The notes beneath the pieces were generated by a model. That model searched no databases. It was not told the origin of the DNA and was given only the letters and a program-made list of their open reading frames with translations. A program made the position numbers and the translations under genes. DNA of 64,000 nt, from contig NW_001798954.1 in assembly GCF_000165425.1 (NCBI RefSeq), positions 62,001 to 126,000 on the forward strand, given 5' to 3'. Positions 20,663 through 31,439 of the stretch are shown here, one piece after another (positions within the stretch are counted from its first letter, which is position 1; every line of letters begins with the position of its first letter). Origin of the DNA: Paramecium tetraurelia (Eukaryota > Ciliophora > Oligohymenophorea > Peniculida > Parameciidae).

Positions 20663-22605
20663 ATGCATTAACATATTACACTTAATTGTCAAAATACCAA
20701 AAAGGGATATCTGATATAGAGAACAGGTAACAAACCTGGGGATAGAATAAGTGAAAGACAATCTTTTGCATAATATGTGAATTAATTGTCAGAAACTTAA
20801 CAATAATTAATAACCCAAATTAAGTCAACTCCACGGAAAAACTAGTAATTTAATAGTCATCCTAATCTTCCTAAGTTACATTCTCCAGACATCATGAGTA
20901 GACGTTTTGTTTTGAATATTGCCAAATGTCCAATCAATAATTATTAATCTCCCATTTTTAGACCTAATGGAGTCTAACAACAATAACAGTTCTATCATCC
21001 CGTTTAATCATCTCGACATTCATCTCTTGACATAAGGAAATCAATGGTTGTATAGAATAAGCTCGCACCTATCTAAAAGAGTTCAATTATCAATCTGAGT
21101 GGCAGAAGTGTCAGAGATGAGGATATGAGTTTGTTTTATTATAAAATCGGTGGAGATGATGTAGTTGATTAATTAAATGAAGAATTTTACAATTTTTCAA
21201 GTCAGCATGACATGATTAAAAGTATGTAATTAACATAAATTAATTTAAGACATTGAAGATCATGAATAATATAAGGCTCATTTTAAGATATTTTTAGAAT
21301 ATATTATGGGCAAACCAGTGTTTTATAATCTTGAATAGCTGAAAGATAAGCATAAAAATCTAGGACTTAAAAATAATGATTTCAACGAATTTAAAAATTA
21401 TCTTATTGTATTTTTTTTCACTTAACTTTTAGACATGCTTTTTAAAAGTTAATAAAACTTAGCCAGAGCATGTTTTTGAATTTAGTTCTATGATTGAATA
21501 ATATCGATACTGTATAATTAATAGCGATACTCCATTTGCTATTATATACAATCAAAAAACTGAGAAACTAAGCACTAAAGAAGTCCCAGACACCATTCTG
21601 TGTATGGCTGAAAGGAGTTATCAGAAGATATTTGCTGACAATACATTGGCTCATTACTTTATAGGAATTCAACTCCATGAATAGGCTAAGAAATTAGGCA
21701 AAATATTGCACCAAATGATGGGTTGGGACTAGACTTCTGATTAAGCCTTATTAGATATGAGGGAATCTCATAAAAGTATGCATTTAAATAATGTACATTT
21801 CACACTATTTAAATAACATATGATTGAGTCCATGAGATAATTACACATCTAAGAGAAATAAATAGAACTTGTTACCTCGAGAATGGATGGATATAGAAGT
21901 TACATCATTAACCAAGATTCCTTACTTGAGTTTTACAGAGATCAGCCAACATTGCTTTAGGTTTAACAGAAAAAGTATGTCCAACTGCTTAGAAGAGATC
22001 ATAGAATGCAAAACTTCCCTTAAGAGGCATTTAGTAGACATGCCTAATTCATTCTTAGGTATCTCACACATTAACATCTACCTACTCTTACTCATAACGA
22101 CTTGTGGACCATTCATTCTAAATACAATATAGCTATTGAATGGATTGAATCTTTTCAGGATAATTTCTTTCTCTTAATTCAAAATCTCAACTTAAATCCT
22201 CTAGTTATCTAAGATTATGAGGATATATGGTTTAAACTTAAAAGTAACCTTACTCAATAATATTCTGTCCAAAAACTCGTTGGCAAATAGAAAGTAGACT
22301 AAATTCTCACAAAAGTTTAGTTTAAAATGCAAGACAATGAGAATTTTAATGAATACTTCAAAAATGCCAATTACTAAATGAGTCAGCATCTTAAAAGGAT
22401 CATGACATTCATTTTTAAAGATCAACATCTATATAAATCAAATGACTTAAAGGTTATTCATTAATCACTTAAGATCAAAGAACCCACGTTTGATTTGTTT
22501 GTTATATTTTTAAAAGATGCTATGAAAGAAGAATAAATCCATCATCATTTAATAAAGACAGCTGAAGAAACCTGTGAATTTTATAAGAAAAGCATATGTA
22601 ATTGA
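20663..22605 (+). CDS. Protein with three tandem truncated-globin domains
   Basis: A 629-residue protein. After a disordered N-terminus come three stretches with the truncated-hemoglobin (2-on-2) pattern. Domain 1 (about 21120-21410): YYKIGGDDVVDQLNEEFY, DHEQYKAHFKIFLEYIMG, KDKHKNLGL. Domain 2 (about 21590-21850): MAERSYQKIFADNTLAHYF, MRESHKSMHLNNVHF. Domain 3 (about 22240-22540): SVQKLVGKQKVDQILTK, VIHQSLKIKEPTFDLF. Each keeps the proximal F8 His (KHKNL, SHKSM, IHQSL), so each could bind haem. Domains 1 and 2 have Tyr at the B10-equivalent; domain 3 has Phe. Two introns, 21222-21249 (AAG acceptor, inside domain 1) and 21408-21432, leave 630 codons. Start 20663 is the first in-frame ATG; 20894 is an alternative. 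Oxygen or NO chemistry is inferred, not shown. Confidence 0.8.
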
Positions 22606-22768
22606 TTACTTGCAACTTTAATAAATTGAATTTCTTAATATAATAATTTAATAATTTATTTGCTTAAAATTTGAATATTTTCAATGTTATGCGTCATCAT
22701 TCAAAATTAAATTAATTTATATATATTTCTACAATGAATAAGAAGTATTATCAATTATTATCAGAATC

Positions 22769-23287
22769 TCAATAGAACCACTCCTTGCCGTAAATCCTCT
22801 CTACCCAATCACTAAAAGACACAGGGTCCTTTGAAGAAATTATTTTTGATTCCTCCTTTGTCACCTCCTCGTCCATTTATATTGTTGGCAGTCTTGAAGC
22901 CCTATTGGCCACTATTCTAAATCCACATTCATAGGATTTCTTAACCCCAGGCATCAATGGGCCAGGTTCTTGACTTGATGAATAATGACTCTTCCCCCTA
23001 TTTTTGTTAGAAACAAAAGGCTTTCTATTTGGTAGCGCAACTACTGGGCTTTTGAACTTTTTGTTTGTCTCCACTCTAAAAACCTATTCCAGATTATCCA
23101 TTGAATTCCTTGCGTTAAAGTAGTTATTGCTCTTTTGAAAGTTAATTTACTCTTTTATTGGATATTTTAATGAATTCTTTCGTCTAACATAGTCAACCTC
23201 CTCCCTCTATGATTATTTGTTCATTATTATTCTATGAAGTTATCCAGATATTAGGGTTCTATTTGATTACACTGATTTATTAAACAT
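22769..23287 (-). CDS. Small basic unknown protein, 172 aa
   Basis: An intronless frame of 173 codons begins MFNKSVQSNRTLISGQLHR. It is basic and Ser/Asn-rich in the first two thirds, with a proline/glycine patch (SSQEPGPLMPGVKKSYECGF). It closes with an acidic to aromatic tail, SFSDWVERIYGKEWFY. There is no signal peptide or membrane helix. The pattern of a disordered protein with a short conserved-looking end suggests an adaptor or microtubule-associated protein, but the family is unknown. Confidence 0.7.
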
Positions 23288-23781
23288 TGAAATATTTAAT
23301 TTAAATTATTAAAATAACATTATTACCTAAATCTTAATTTAAATGACAGCTTATTAAGAATAAATTATTTATAGAACTACCAATTAAATAATAATTATAA
23401 TCTTCATATGTTTATATTTTATATAATTATATTAAGCTATTTCAAATAATTAATACAAATTTGTGTTATTTCACAAAAGATGTATAAATTATATGTTTTG
23501 CATTACTTGATTGATAAATGTATTGCAATCAAATACTTAAATGTCTAGAATTGTATAATGTAATACTTAATTACCAAATTGCATAATAAGTATTATAACT
23601 TGAAATTTTAATAACTTTTGAAATTCATAAAATTAAGTAGTATAGATAGAATGAATTTGAATGCTTATTAGTATAAGTGATATAATTACAATTGAATCTT
23701 GATGAATTGTATTATGATTTATTCTAAATTTATTCTCATTAGTAATTTTATTTTAGATATATAGTATAGTTATTTACTACA
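23288..23781. other. Divergent intergenic region
   Basis: 494 bp between two divergent start codons, unusually long for this window. It is extremely A+T rich with many TAATA and AATTG words but no clear repeat, frame or RNA gene. It likely carries two promoters. Confidence 0.55.
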
Positions 23782-25296
23782 ATGAGAATTTAAGCTACAT
23801 CCTTTAGATTGCCATCATTAAAACTATAAACAAAAGACTCTTACTAGTGTTTCAGTAACCAGGATAATAATCTTTCAAATTCATCAATGATTAAACACTA
23901 AAGTAGTCTCCTATGGAATTATGATCCAACTCCAATTAAGAAGAGAGTTAGAGGAATGAACATAATCATTTACAATAGTCATGAAAAGCTAAAGACAGCA
24001 GATTATTACAATCGAACAGAAATCATAACTTAGATCTAAGAAACAAATTAAAGTACTTCAGTTGTCAATACATTTCGACGATATAGAAATAAACTTAAGC
24101 AATTGATGTAGCCTTCCAAAAATGAAGGAATAAATTCAAGAAATCCTCTTTTATATATTTTTAAAGATCCTCGACCTCCTATTAGATTGGATCGATTGAA
24201 TACGATCATAAATGTCACCAACTTTAAGAAAAAGTAAGACTGTTAATGAGTAAGGTGAGATTACTCATTTCTTCTTAATAGCTCTATCAAGAGCCAATTA
24301 ATTAGGATATATTTCATGTAACTCTTGTAAAACTAAAAGATGAATATGACTGTTTATACCAAGACTTCAATGACTACTATGTCTAAATAAATAAATTGGA
24401 TAAACATGTAATAAAACTGCTGAATCATTTGGAAATCATCTAGACACTATTGAAACCAAAATAGCCAAATAAAGTTATAAAATAACAACAATAATAACCT
24501 TATATACGACAACTAGATGAATAATCTCTTATTGGAGAAGTGCATGAAGTTATTGAAGATACACATTAACAATCTTAAATTGTTCAACATCAAGAATTTT
24601 CCTTTTTGGAACAAAATGAATAGAATATTAATTAACCGAGAGAGCCTAGTATATTTATTCCTCTCACTCCTAAACAATATAATGTTGCTCAATCTCTAAG
24701 TGATTTGGAGGACGATTATCAAAATAAACCAAATAAGCCAAAAAAATAAAAAAATTTAAACAACAATCCTTCAAAACCTTAGGATATTATTAATGTTGAT
24801 TTATAGACGATAGAAACAATAATTTAGAAAACTAACCTTAGGTTACTTTATAAGTATAACATCAACCAAAAGTAAATTAAAGATTAACTCCTTAAAATAA
24901 TTAAACTTAATCCATTTAATAAAATGATATTTATGACTAATCAAATATATTAAAAGAAGATAATAATCCTTAAATTGAAAAGCCTACTTTTAAGAGAATA
25001 ACAAGCTGTTTAGGATCAACTAGTAAAAGAAGAAATGCAATGTTGGAGAGTAAGGATGGTTATAACAATTAAAATAAGGTGGGGACAATTTTAGAATAGG
25101 ATAATAATAATTAAGAGGATGATGAAGAACAAGAAGTGTTATAAATGGATTGTTTGACTGACTTAAATGATGAACAATAATATGAAACTAAGATGAAAAA
25201 TTGCATAAATATTTATAAATATCCATTTTAGTAAGATTGGGAATTTCACATTCATGAAATTATTAAAAGTACCATTATTTGTGAATATGATTTATG
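23782..25296 (+). CDS. Long disordered N/Q/K-rich protein
   Basis: The frame begins MRIQATSFRLPSLKLQTKDS. An intron at 24108-24127 (20 nt, AAG acceptor) joins KQLM to NKFKKSSFIYFQRSSTSYQI and puts the protein into a long open frame with a short coiled coil (LVKLKDEYDCLYQDFNDYY). This is followed by a very Q/N/K/P-rich region (KPNKPKKQKNLNNNPSKPQD). Near 24840-24910 the frame shifts again, presumably through an intron I could not place, into RITSCLGSTSKRRNAMLES and an acidic stretch, ending EFHIHEIIKSTIICEYDL at TGA 25294-25296. No domain is recognised and no function can be assigned. Confidence 0.6.
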
Positions 25297-25952
25297 AATA
25301 AAACTCTTTTGTTTAATTAACTTATATAAGATTTAACCTAGATTGGTATTTAATCTAGATAAAATGAAAGAGATTTACTATTCTTGGAAACCTATTAAAA
25401 TACTAATACTAATATTATTATCCTATTATCCCATATATTAGTATTTATAATCTTCATAAATTTGTTGTAATTAAAATAATAAAAGGTGGATATTCATTTT
25501 TATATATATAAAATTTATAATTTATTTTATTATATAATTTATATTTTATTTTAAGAAATCAGTTGTTAATAATTTTTGTTAAGTAATCTTTATTTTAATC
25601 AAAACTTCGATGATTAAATTATTAATGGTAGAGTTTTATAGAAGAAAATCCTTATTTTGGCTCAAAAGTCAAAGGTGTATTTAAATACAAAATCTTATTA
25701 TTAAATTTTATCGTGAGAATTAAATACTTTAAAAAAACTGAATCATATTGTGTAATAAAATTGACAATAATCTATTAATTGAACTTTTGTTAATCTCAGT
25801 TCTTCTTGAGACGAAAATGAGCAGTATTAATAATTCATAAAGGAATTTATAAGTTTATTATTTGAGACTCAATATTTTTTAGGTGATATAAAAAGTGTGA
25901 TATTGAAATGATACCTATTTATAATTCAATAATATTTTTAATTTTCAAGAAA
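25297..25952. other. Intergenic spacer
   Basis: About 656 bp, A+T rich, with TATATATA tracts near 25500. I find no sustained frame of protein-like composition on either strand and no structural RNA. Confidence 0.5.
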
Positions 25953-27701
25953 ATGATGCTTAATGAGTTTACATCATTCTTTGATAATCTTGATGTTATT
26001 CAGAAAATCAAGCATATTTGGTCTAAGTTTTAACAAAGTACATATGAAGTAAATAAATTATGAAAATTGATAGAAAGATTCAATTATATTCGAATCTGAG
26101 TGTCATAAAATTAGCAGAAAAACTGCAAAGCTAAAACCAATTATAATTCAATTGGGCCAAGAACATTTGTATCTATTTAAGAATATGAATCCTCATGGCA
26201 TGCTACTATTGACTGTAGCAGTGATGTCTATCTAAAAACATGACTAAGGAGTAGTGATCAGATTGCTGAGAAATGGATAATATATTGATATTTTGACAAC
26301 AGATGCAATAGTATTGAAACAATTGTTAGTCTATAAATGCCTATAAACCACTTTTCACGATGAGTTTGGAGTAACCAAAATGATAGGCAAAGGAAGTTTT
26401 GCTAAAGTTTATTTAGCAGCTAAGAAATAGACTGGAATCCAGTATGCGATAAAAGCATTTAACAAAGAATTTATGTTAGAGCAATTCAAAGGGAAGGAAA
26501 GCTTAGAGAATGAAATACGTGTGATGAGAAAATTGAATTAAGAAAATCTAGTTCATTTACACGAGGCTTATGAGACATAGAATTCAATATACTTTGTAAT
26601 TGATCTATTATAAGGAGGGGAACTCCTGACTAGAGCAAAAACTAATTCATTTTCATTAGATACTCTTCAAAAACTAATGTACAACTTTATAAAAGCTTTG
26701 GTACACATTCATAGTAAGAGATGTATACACAGAGATTTGAAACCAGAAAATTTGTTGCTTAAATCCAAAGATTCTAATGTAGATATAGTCATAGCAGATT
26801 TTGGACTTGCAGCATTTCTAGGTGAAGAAATACTTTTTAAAAGATGTGGCACTCCTGGATTTGTTGCACCTGAAATATTGATGTATAAAGAGGATGATCC
26901 CTTTTATGATGAGAAATGTGATATATTTAGTGCTGGGGTTATATTCTATGTCTTATTGACTGGTAAACAACCCTTTTAAGGAGCCGATTATAAGGCAATA
27001 TTGAGAGCAAATAAAAATTGTGAAATCAATTTTAACATTAAACAAATTCAATAGGTATCTTGAATTTTCCTATTTAGTCATCCCCAAAATTATAAGAATT
27101 GATTAAATCAATGTTATAGTAAAATCCGAAAGAGAGACCAAGTGCTGAGGCTTGTTTGTAACATCCTTATTTTGAAGAAATCTTTAACAAAAATGATTTA
27201 GTGGAAATTCATGAAAACTTAATCGAATATGAGATTGAACATGAGCATAGATTATAAAAGAAGGGAAGCTTTGACAGTTAAGTAGGTTCAATGGAATTGT
27301 AAGTTCGAACACCAATTTTGAATGGTAGAACTGATACAATTGGATCTTTATCAGCATGCTCAGGCTAAGGATCGACAAGTCGTTTAGAGAAACCATAATA
27401 ATAATAGTAATCTAAGTTCAGTCAATTCTGTTAAACTATGAAAACAGTGTAATAAGATACTATCACTAATTCAAATTCTATGGCTTCTCCATAAAATAAA
27501 AAAAAAGATTAGCAAGATTTGCATAAATTTGCTTTGAAGAATTCTTATCAACAAAAGTAAACAAGTAAGGATGATGACTTTGTAAATGAAGAATCAGCAC
27601 ATTTAGATGATGCAATCTAGAAATTGAATAGTTAAGCTCCAAAAATAGGAATATTTAAAAAAAGTGCTTCGTTCAAAGTACCAAAATCAACTTAAGAATG
27701 A
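25953..27701 (+). CDS. PH-like domain / Ser-Thr protein kinase
   Basis: A 566-residue kinase with two introns (26049-26073, 25 nt; 27055-27077, 23 nt). Residues 1-125 form a PH-like module preceding the kinase domain. The kinase domain has GKGSFAKVYLA (glycine loop), YAIKAF (VAIK lysine), HRDLKPENLLL (catalytic loop), ADFGLAAF (DFG) and CGTPGFVAPEIL (APE), so it should be active. The missing activation-loop insert and CGTPGFVAPE place it near the CAMK group. The C-terminal 180 residues are Q/S/N-rich, with ECHAEACLQHPYF-like C-lobe end (EACLQHPYFEEIF) before it. It is probably a cytosolic or membrane-recruited signalling kinase. Paramecium has many such PH-kinases. Confidence 0.93.
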
Positions 27702-28569
27702 TATACCTATTAATGAATTGCCTATTGGATCTAAAATATCAATTCAATACCATTACAATTCCAATTAATCTTAGATCTGTTATAAACCTGTCTATTTCAT
27801 TTATATTCACATTTCATTGGTTTTTCTTATTTTTAGAGATTAATGGTATAATTAATCAGGAGTTTCACTCTTAAATGTCGATAAAATATCATTTAAGGAA
27901 TACTCTCTTAATTTCAATCTAATCTCTCAAAATTCTAAGTATTTATGTTCTATTTAAAATAATCTAGTTTGAAGCTCCCTTTGTTCTTCCAATTTCATCT
28001 CTTCTCATATATTATTAATAGCTCGCCCTTATTATACTATGTTCTAACCAACCTCTTACTTATAATATTAGTCTTATATTTTCTCCTTTTTTATAAATTT
28101 TCTTAATTTATTTTTAAGTTAACTTTTATTATTTATTTTCTAATATTTAATCCTTATCAATATTTATCCTTATTAAATCTTTGAATTTAATGGGGTTTTT
28201 CTTAATTACTATAATTTATCATTAAAATCTAATGTCTAGTCATTTAACAATTTTCTATAATATCACTTATATCCATTAAAGTTAATTATATTAAAAAAAA
28301 CTGGTTATAATAGTCTTATAAGCTTCAACTCATTCATCATCTGAATCATATAATGCATAAATTTATAATATTATCCCATCTAATTAGTTTAGTAAATATT
28401 CTCATTAATTATATTTGAAATTGAACTATTTAATTAATAAATTTAATTATACGATTAAATATGAACTTACTCCGCGGATTTAATCCATTATATATTAACT
28501 ATTAAGGAGCATTCTTCTTAAAATTGATCAAAATTATAATTATTCAAAAGATAATCATTAATTTTTAAA
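27702..28569. other. Intergenic, unresolved
   Basis: An 868-bp stretch. A short minus-strand coiled-coil-like frame (MKLEEQRELQTRLFQIEHKY, about 27990 down to 27930) suggests a small gene or a remnant, but I could not extend it with plausible splice sites. The 28100-28560 part is A+T-rich noncoding-looking sequence. Confidence 0.4.
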
Positions 28570-28728
28570 ATGCATCAGGACTAAATAGAAAAGTAATATG
28601 ATGTAATAAATTATGAATTATAATTAGACTATTAAAATCAAACAAGTAATCTAAATTTAAATAGAATCCTGGGTACAATTGATATTTAAGAAAAGAAACA
28701 TAAATAAGGAATCAATAATAGAAATTGA
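28570..28728 (+). CDS. Short ORF of doubtful status
   Basis: ATG 28570 opens a 52-codon frame, MHQDQIEKQYDVINYELQLD, ending in TGA 28726-28728. Protein-like sequence continues beyond in two frames (SRIDFELRKSLIYQKKTSL near 28810-28870), so this may be the first exon of a larger gene or a relic. No family is recognised. Confidence 0.25.
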
Positions 28729-29017
28729 TTCAACAATTTTCAGCATTTCTACTTTTTAAGTAATCCTGAATGCTTTCAATTGACTTTTACAATTATAGTA
28801 ATTTAAATTCTAGAATTGATTTTGAGTTAAGAAAATCTCTCATTTATCAAAAGAAAACCAGTCTGATTTAGGCATTCAAAATTTATTATATAAATTGCAA
28901 TAATCATTTTATAGATTATTAGAATAATGAATGAAATTGATATAGAAAAGAGAATTTGTATATGAAAGAAAATTGAATTGAAATTCTCTATATAATAAAT
29001 ATGCTTATATGAAATAT

Positions 29018-31439
29018 TCATTTTTTATTAAATATAGTTTTCACAATTGAATGATTGTTAGTCATTAAATTATTTGAAGTTGAATTATGAGAGCTTAATT
29101 GTTTTGTTTTTCCTAATCTTGTTTTGCTAAAAAACTAATCTTTAGGTTTGAAGCGTGATTATTTTGAGAAATTCAACAAGACTTTACTTAAATTCTTATC
29201 CTGATGATAATGGGAGAACTCCATATGTAAATCAAAATTGTTTAGATCCTCTTTTTTAAAGTTTATAAACTCTTAATGCATATTCTCTAAAATAGATTCT
29301 TCTTTATTTAACATTTATTTATTCTCATCTTTTTTCAATAGATTTTTATAGATCATACGTTTCATTTTTGGTATAGATGCATGGTGTTCTTGCAATTTTT
29401 AGATAACTTTCAAAGATTTAAGTTTTACATCCTCAATCGTTTATTATTTTTCTTCAATATCAACATACCCAAATTTTTTAAGGGTTGTATCATTAATCCC
29501 TTCATTTAGTAGTTCATTTTCATACATATAATTGACAGCAGCAGAAAGATTATATTATGCTGAAACTAAAGTAGATGATGGCATTCTTTATTTTCTTTTG
29601 TGACTGTATCTAGGTTAAATGATGGCTTCACTGTAATCACATACGACCACATCTGTTGGAGGACTATAAAATACAACTGGACATTTTCTAAAATGATGAA
29701 GTTAAGAGCAGATTTCACATTTTAATTGTTCAGTCTAATAGAGTAATTAATCCTTCATTTAACAGTATTATTCTTAATGAGATTGTTTTTCTCTAATGAT
29801 AACTTTGAAATCCTAAGGTTTGATTATATATTAATACTTCATACAAAATGTAAGCAATTTCAGTGAATTGAGTAGCTTTTAAAGAGTAATGTATAGGTTT
29901 CTGGAGTAAAAATTCCCTAATCCCTAGAGATCCTTCAGATTGTTATTAGATTGAGACTTTATTAATTTATACATCTACTTCCCCTTAGATAAGAAAATAT
30001 GCTTTGTTAATTGAATCATTCTCCTAAAAGATCATCTAACCAGGAATAAATTTTTGTATTTAAACCACACTGCATAATTGATTCAAAAGATTATCATCGA
30101 ATTTCTTAAAGAGTTTGCATTTGGTTAGAATTGGCTTATATATGCTGGTTCTAAATTCTAATTTGAGATCTTCATTGAGATTGTCCATAAGTAATTCTGG
30201 ACTCTCATCAAGAGTGAAGAAGTATTCAAAATACTTTCTAATTTTCATTTGCAGAACTGGATTTATTCTATTTTTCTTCATATATGAGTTAATTTTAGCC
30301 ATTTTATTGCGATGCTAATCAGTTTTCTCTCTTAGCTATCCAAATATATTTTAAATGGACGAAATTGTATAACCAAAAACAAGTGAGGTTATCAACACCA
30401 TGATAATTAAGAAGACTTATTCAACTAATGTCTATGGTACTATATCACCAAAACCAACGGTAAATGAAGTCACAGTACCAAAGTATAGAGATACAACATA
30501 TCTATTAACCCAATCTTTTTCTGAATAGCCATACTTAATGAGCCAGCCTGTATTATTTTCAAAGAATTCTTGAATGCCTATGTAATGCCAAGCGCAACCA
30601 CTAACATGTGCCACAAATATCAAAAATATCATCAATTTCAATACATCTATAGGGGCTGCGAACTTTTCTCTTATCATGGTTACTTCCTCGATTTATTCAA
30701 ATATTTTATTGACTCTGGTTATTCTTAATAGCAATACAAAATTAAGGTAAGGGATATTATATTGAGATATAAGGAATGGTATAACTACCAGCAAATCCTT
30801 AAAGAAGTCTCCTTTAATGTAATGTTGAAATATTTTAGTTCTATCTTCATGGATCATACCTTTATAATAATATGCAGTGTTGAAATTGATAATGATTTCC
30901 ATTAAAAATACCCAACTCGGAATTGTACTGAATAAAAAGTCGACAGTTTGAGCATTGTTCTATAATGAAAAGGAGAGTTACATTGGGATATAAAAGATAT
31001 TCATAACTATTAATATTAGAATTGTGCAATCGACCAACAATTTGATTTTGCTATCAGGTTTAATCACTCCTATTTGCATCTCAACCCAAAAGTTATAGAT
31101 CAATAAACTCTTTATGTAAGATTGGAAGGTCCATTTCTAATTAACCAATCCTTTCGCTTAATAGTACCAATAATCTGATGCTTTGTCTCCAATTATTTGG
31201 TATATCCTATGAGTAATCTGTCTGAGTCTATAATGATCAACTGCAGTCTTCAACTTCACCATGAATTTGGTGGCCGTACAGAAAATCTTTAAAGAATTCT
31301 TCTTCCACATTATGTCGAATCCTTCAACCTATGAGTTCTCGGGCGACTCATCATCAGCATAGTGATGAGTATCAGGTTTCGTAAGTTCTCCGCGGCCAGT
31401 GAATATTCTTTCAGTATGAAAACCATTAAAATTCATCAT
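29018..31439 (-). CDS. Cyclic-nucleotide-gated/EAG-type K+ channel
   Basis: A six-transmembrane channel of about 790 residues. It has a cytosolic N-terminus (MMNFNGFHTERIFTGRG), S1 (LLVDCTILILIVMNIFYI), S2-S3, an Arg-poor S4 (LNFVLLLRITRVNKIFE), S5 with CAWHYIGI, a pore helix with SFTVGFGDIVP (GFGD selectivity filter, typical of K+-selective CNG-like channels), S6, a C-linker with YMKKNRINPVLQMKIRKYFE, and a cyclic-nucleotide-binding fold (LCSVVQIQKFIPGQMIFQEN). The C-terminal tail is long and charged. At least one intron interrupts the C-terminal third. Opening would set membrane potential and ciliary beating. ATG 31439..31437 overlaps the upstream gene's TGA by two bases, so a downstream start is possible. 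Confidence 0.92.

Noticed and set aside
20725..20743. Possible 19-nt intron in the tri-globin N-terminus
   Set aside because: The frame is open without it from ATG 20663; using it would be needed only to join the upstream TGA-broken frame, and 19 nt is at the lower limit of length.
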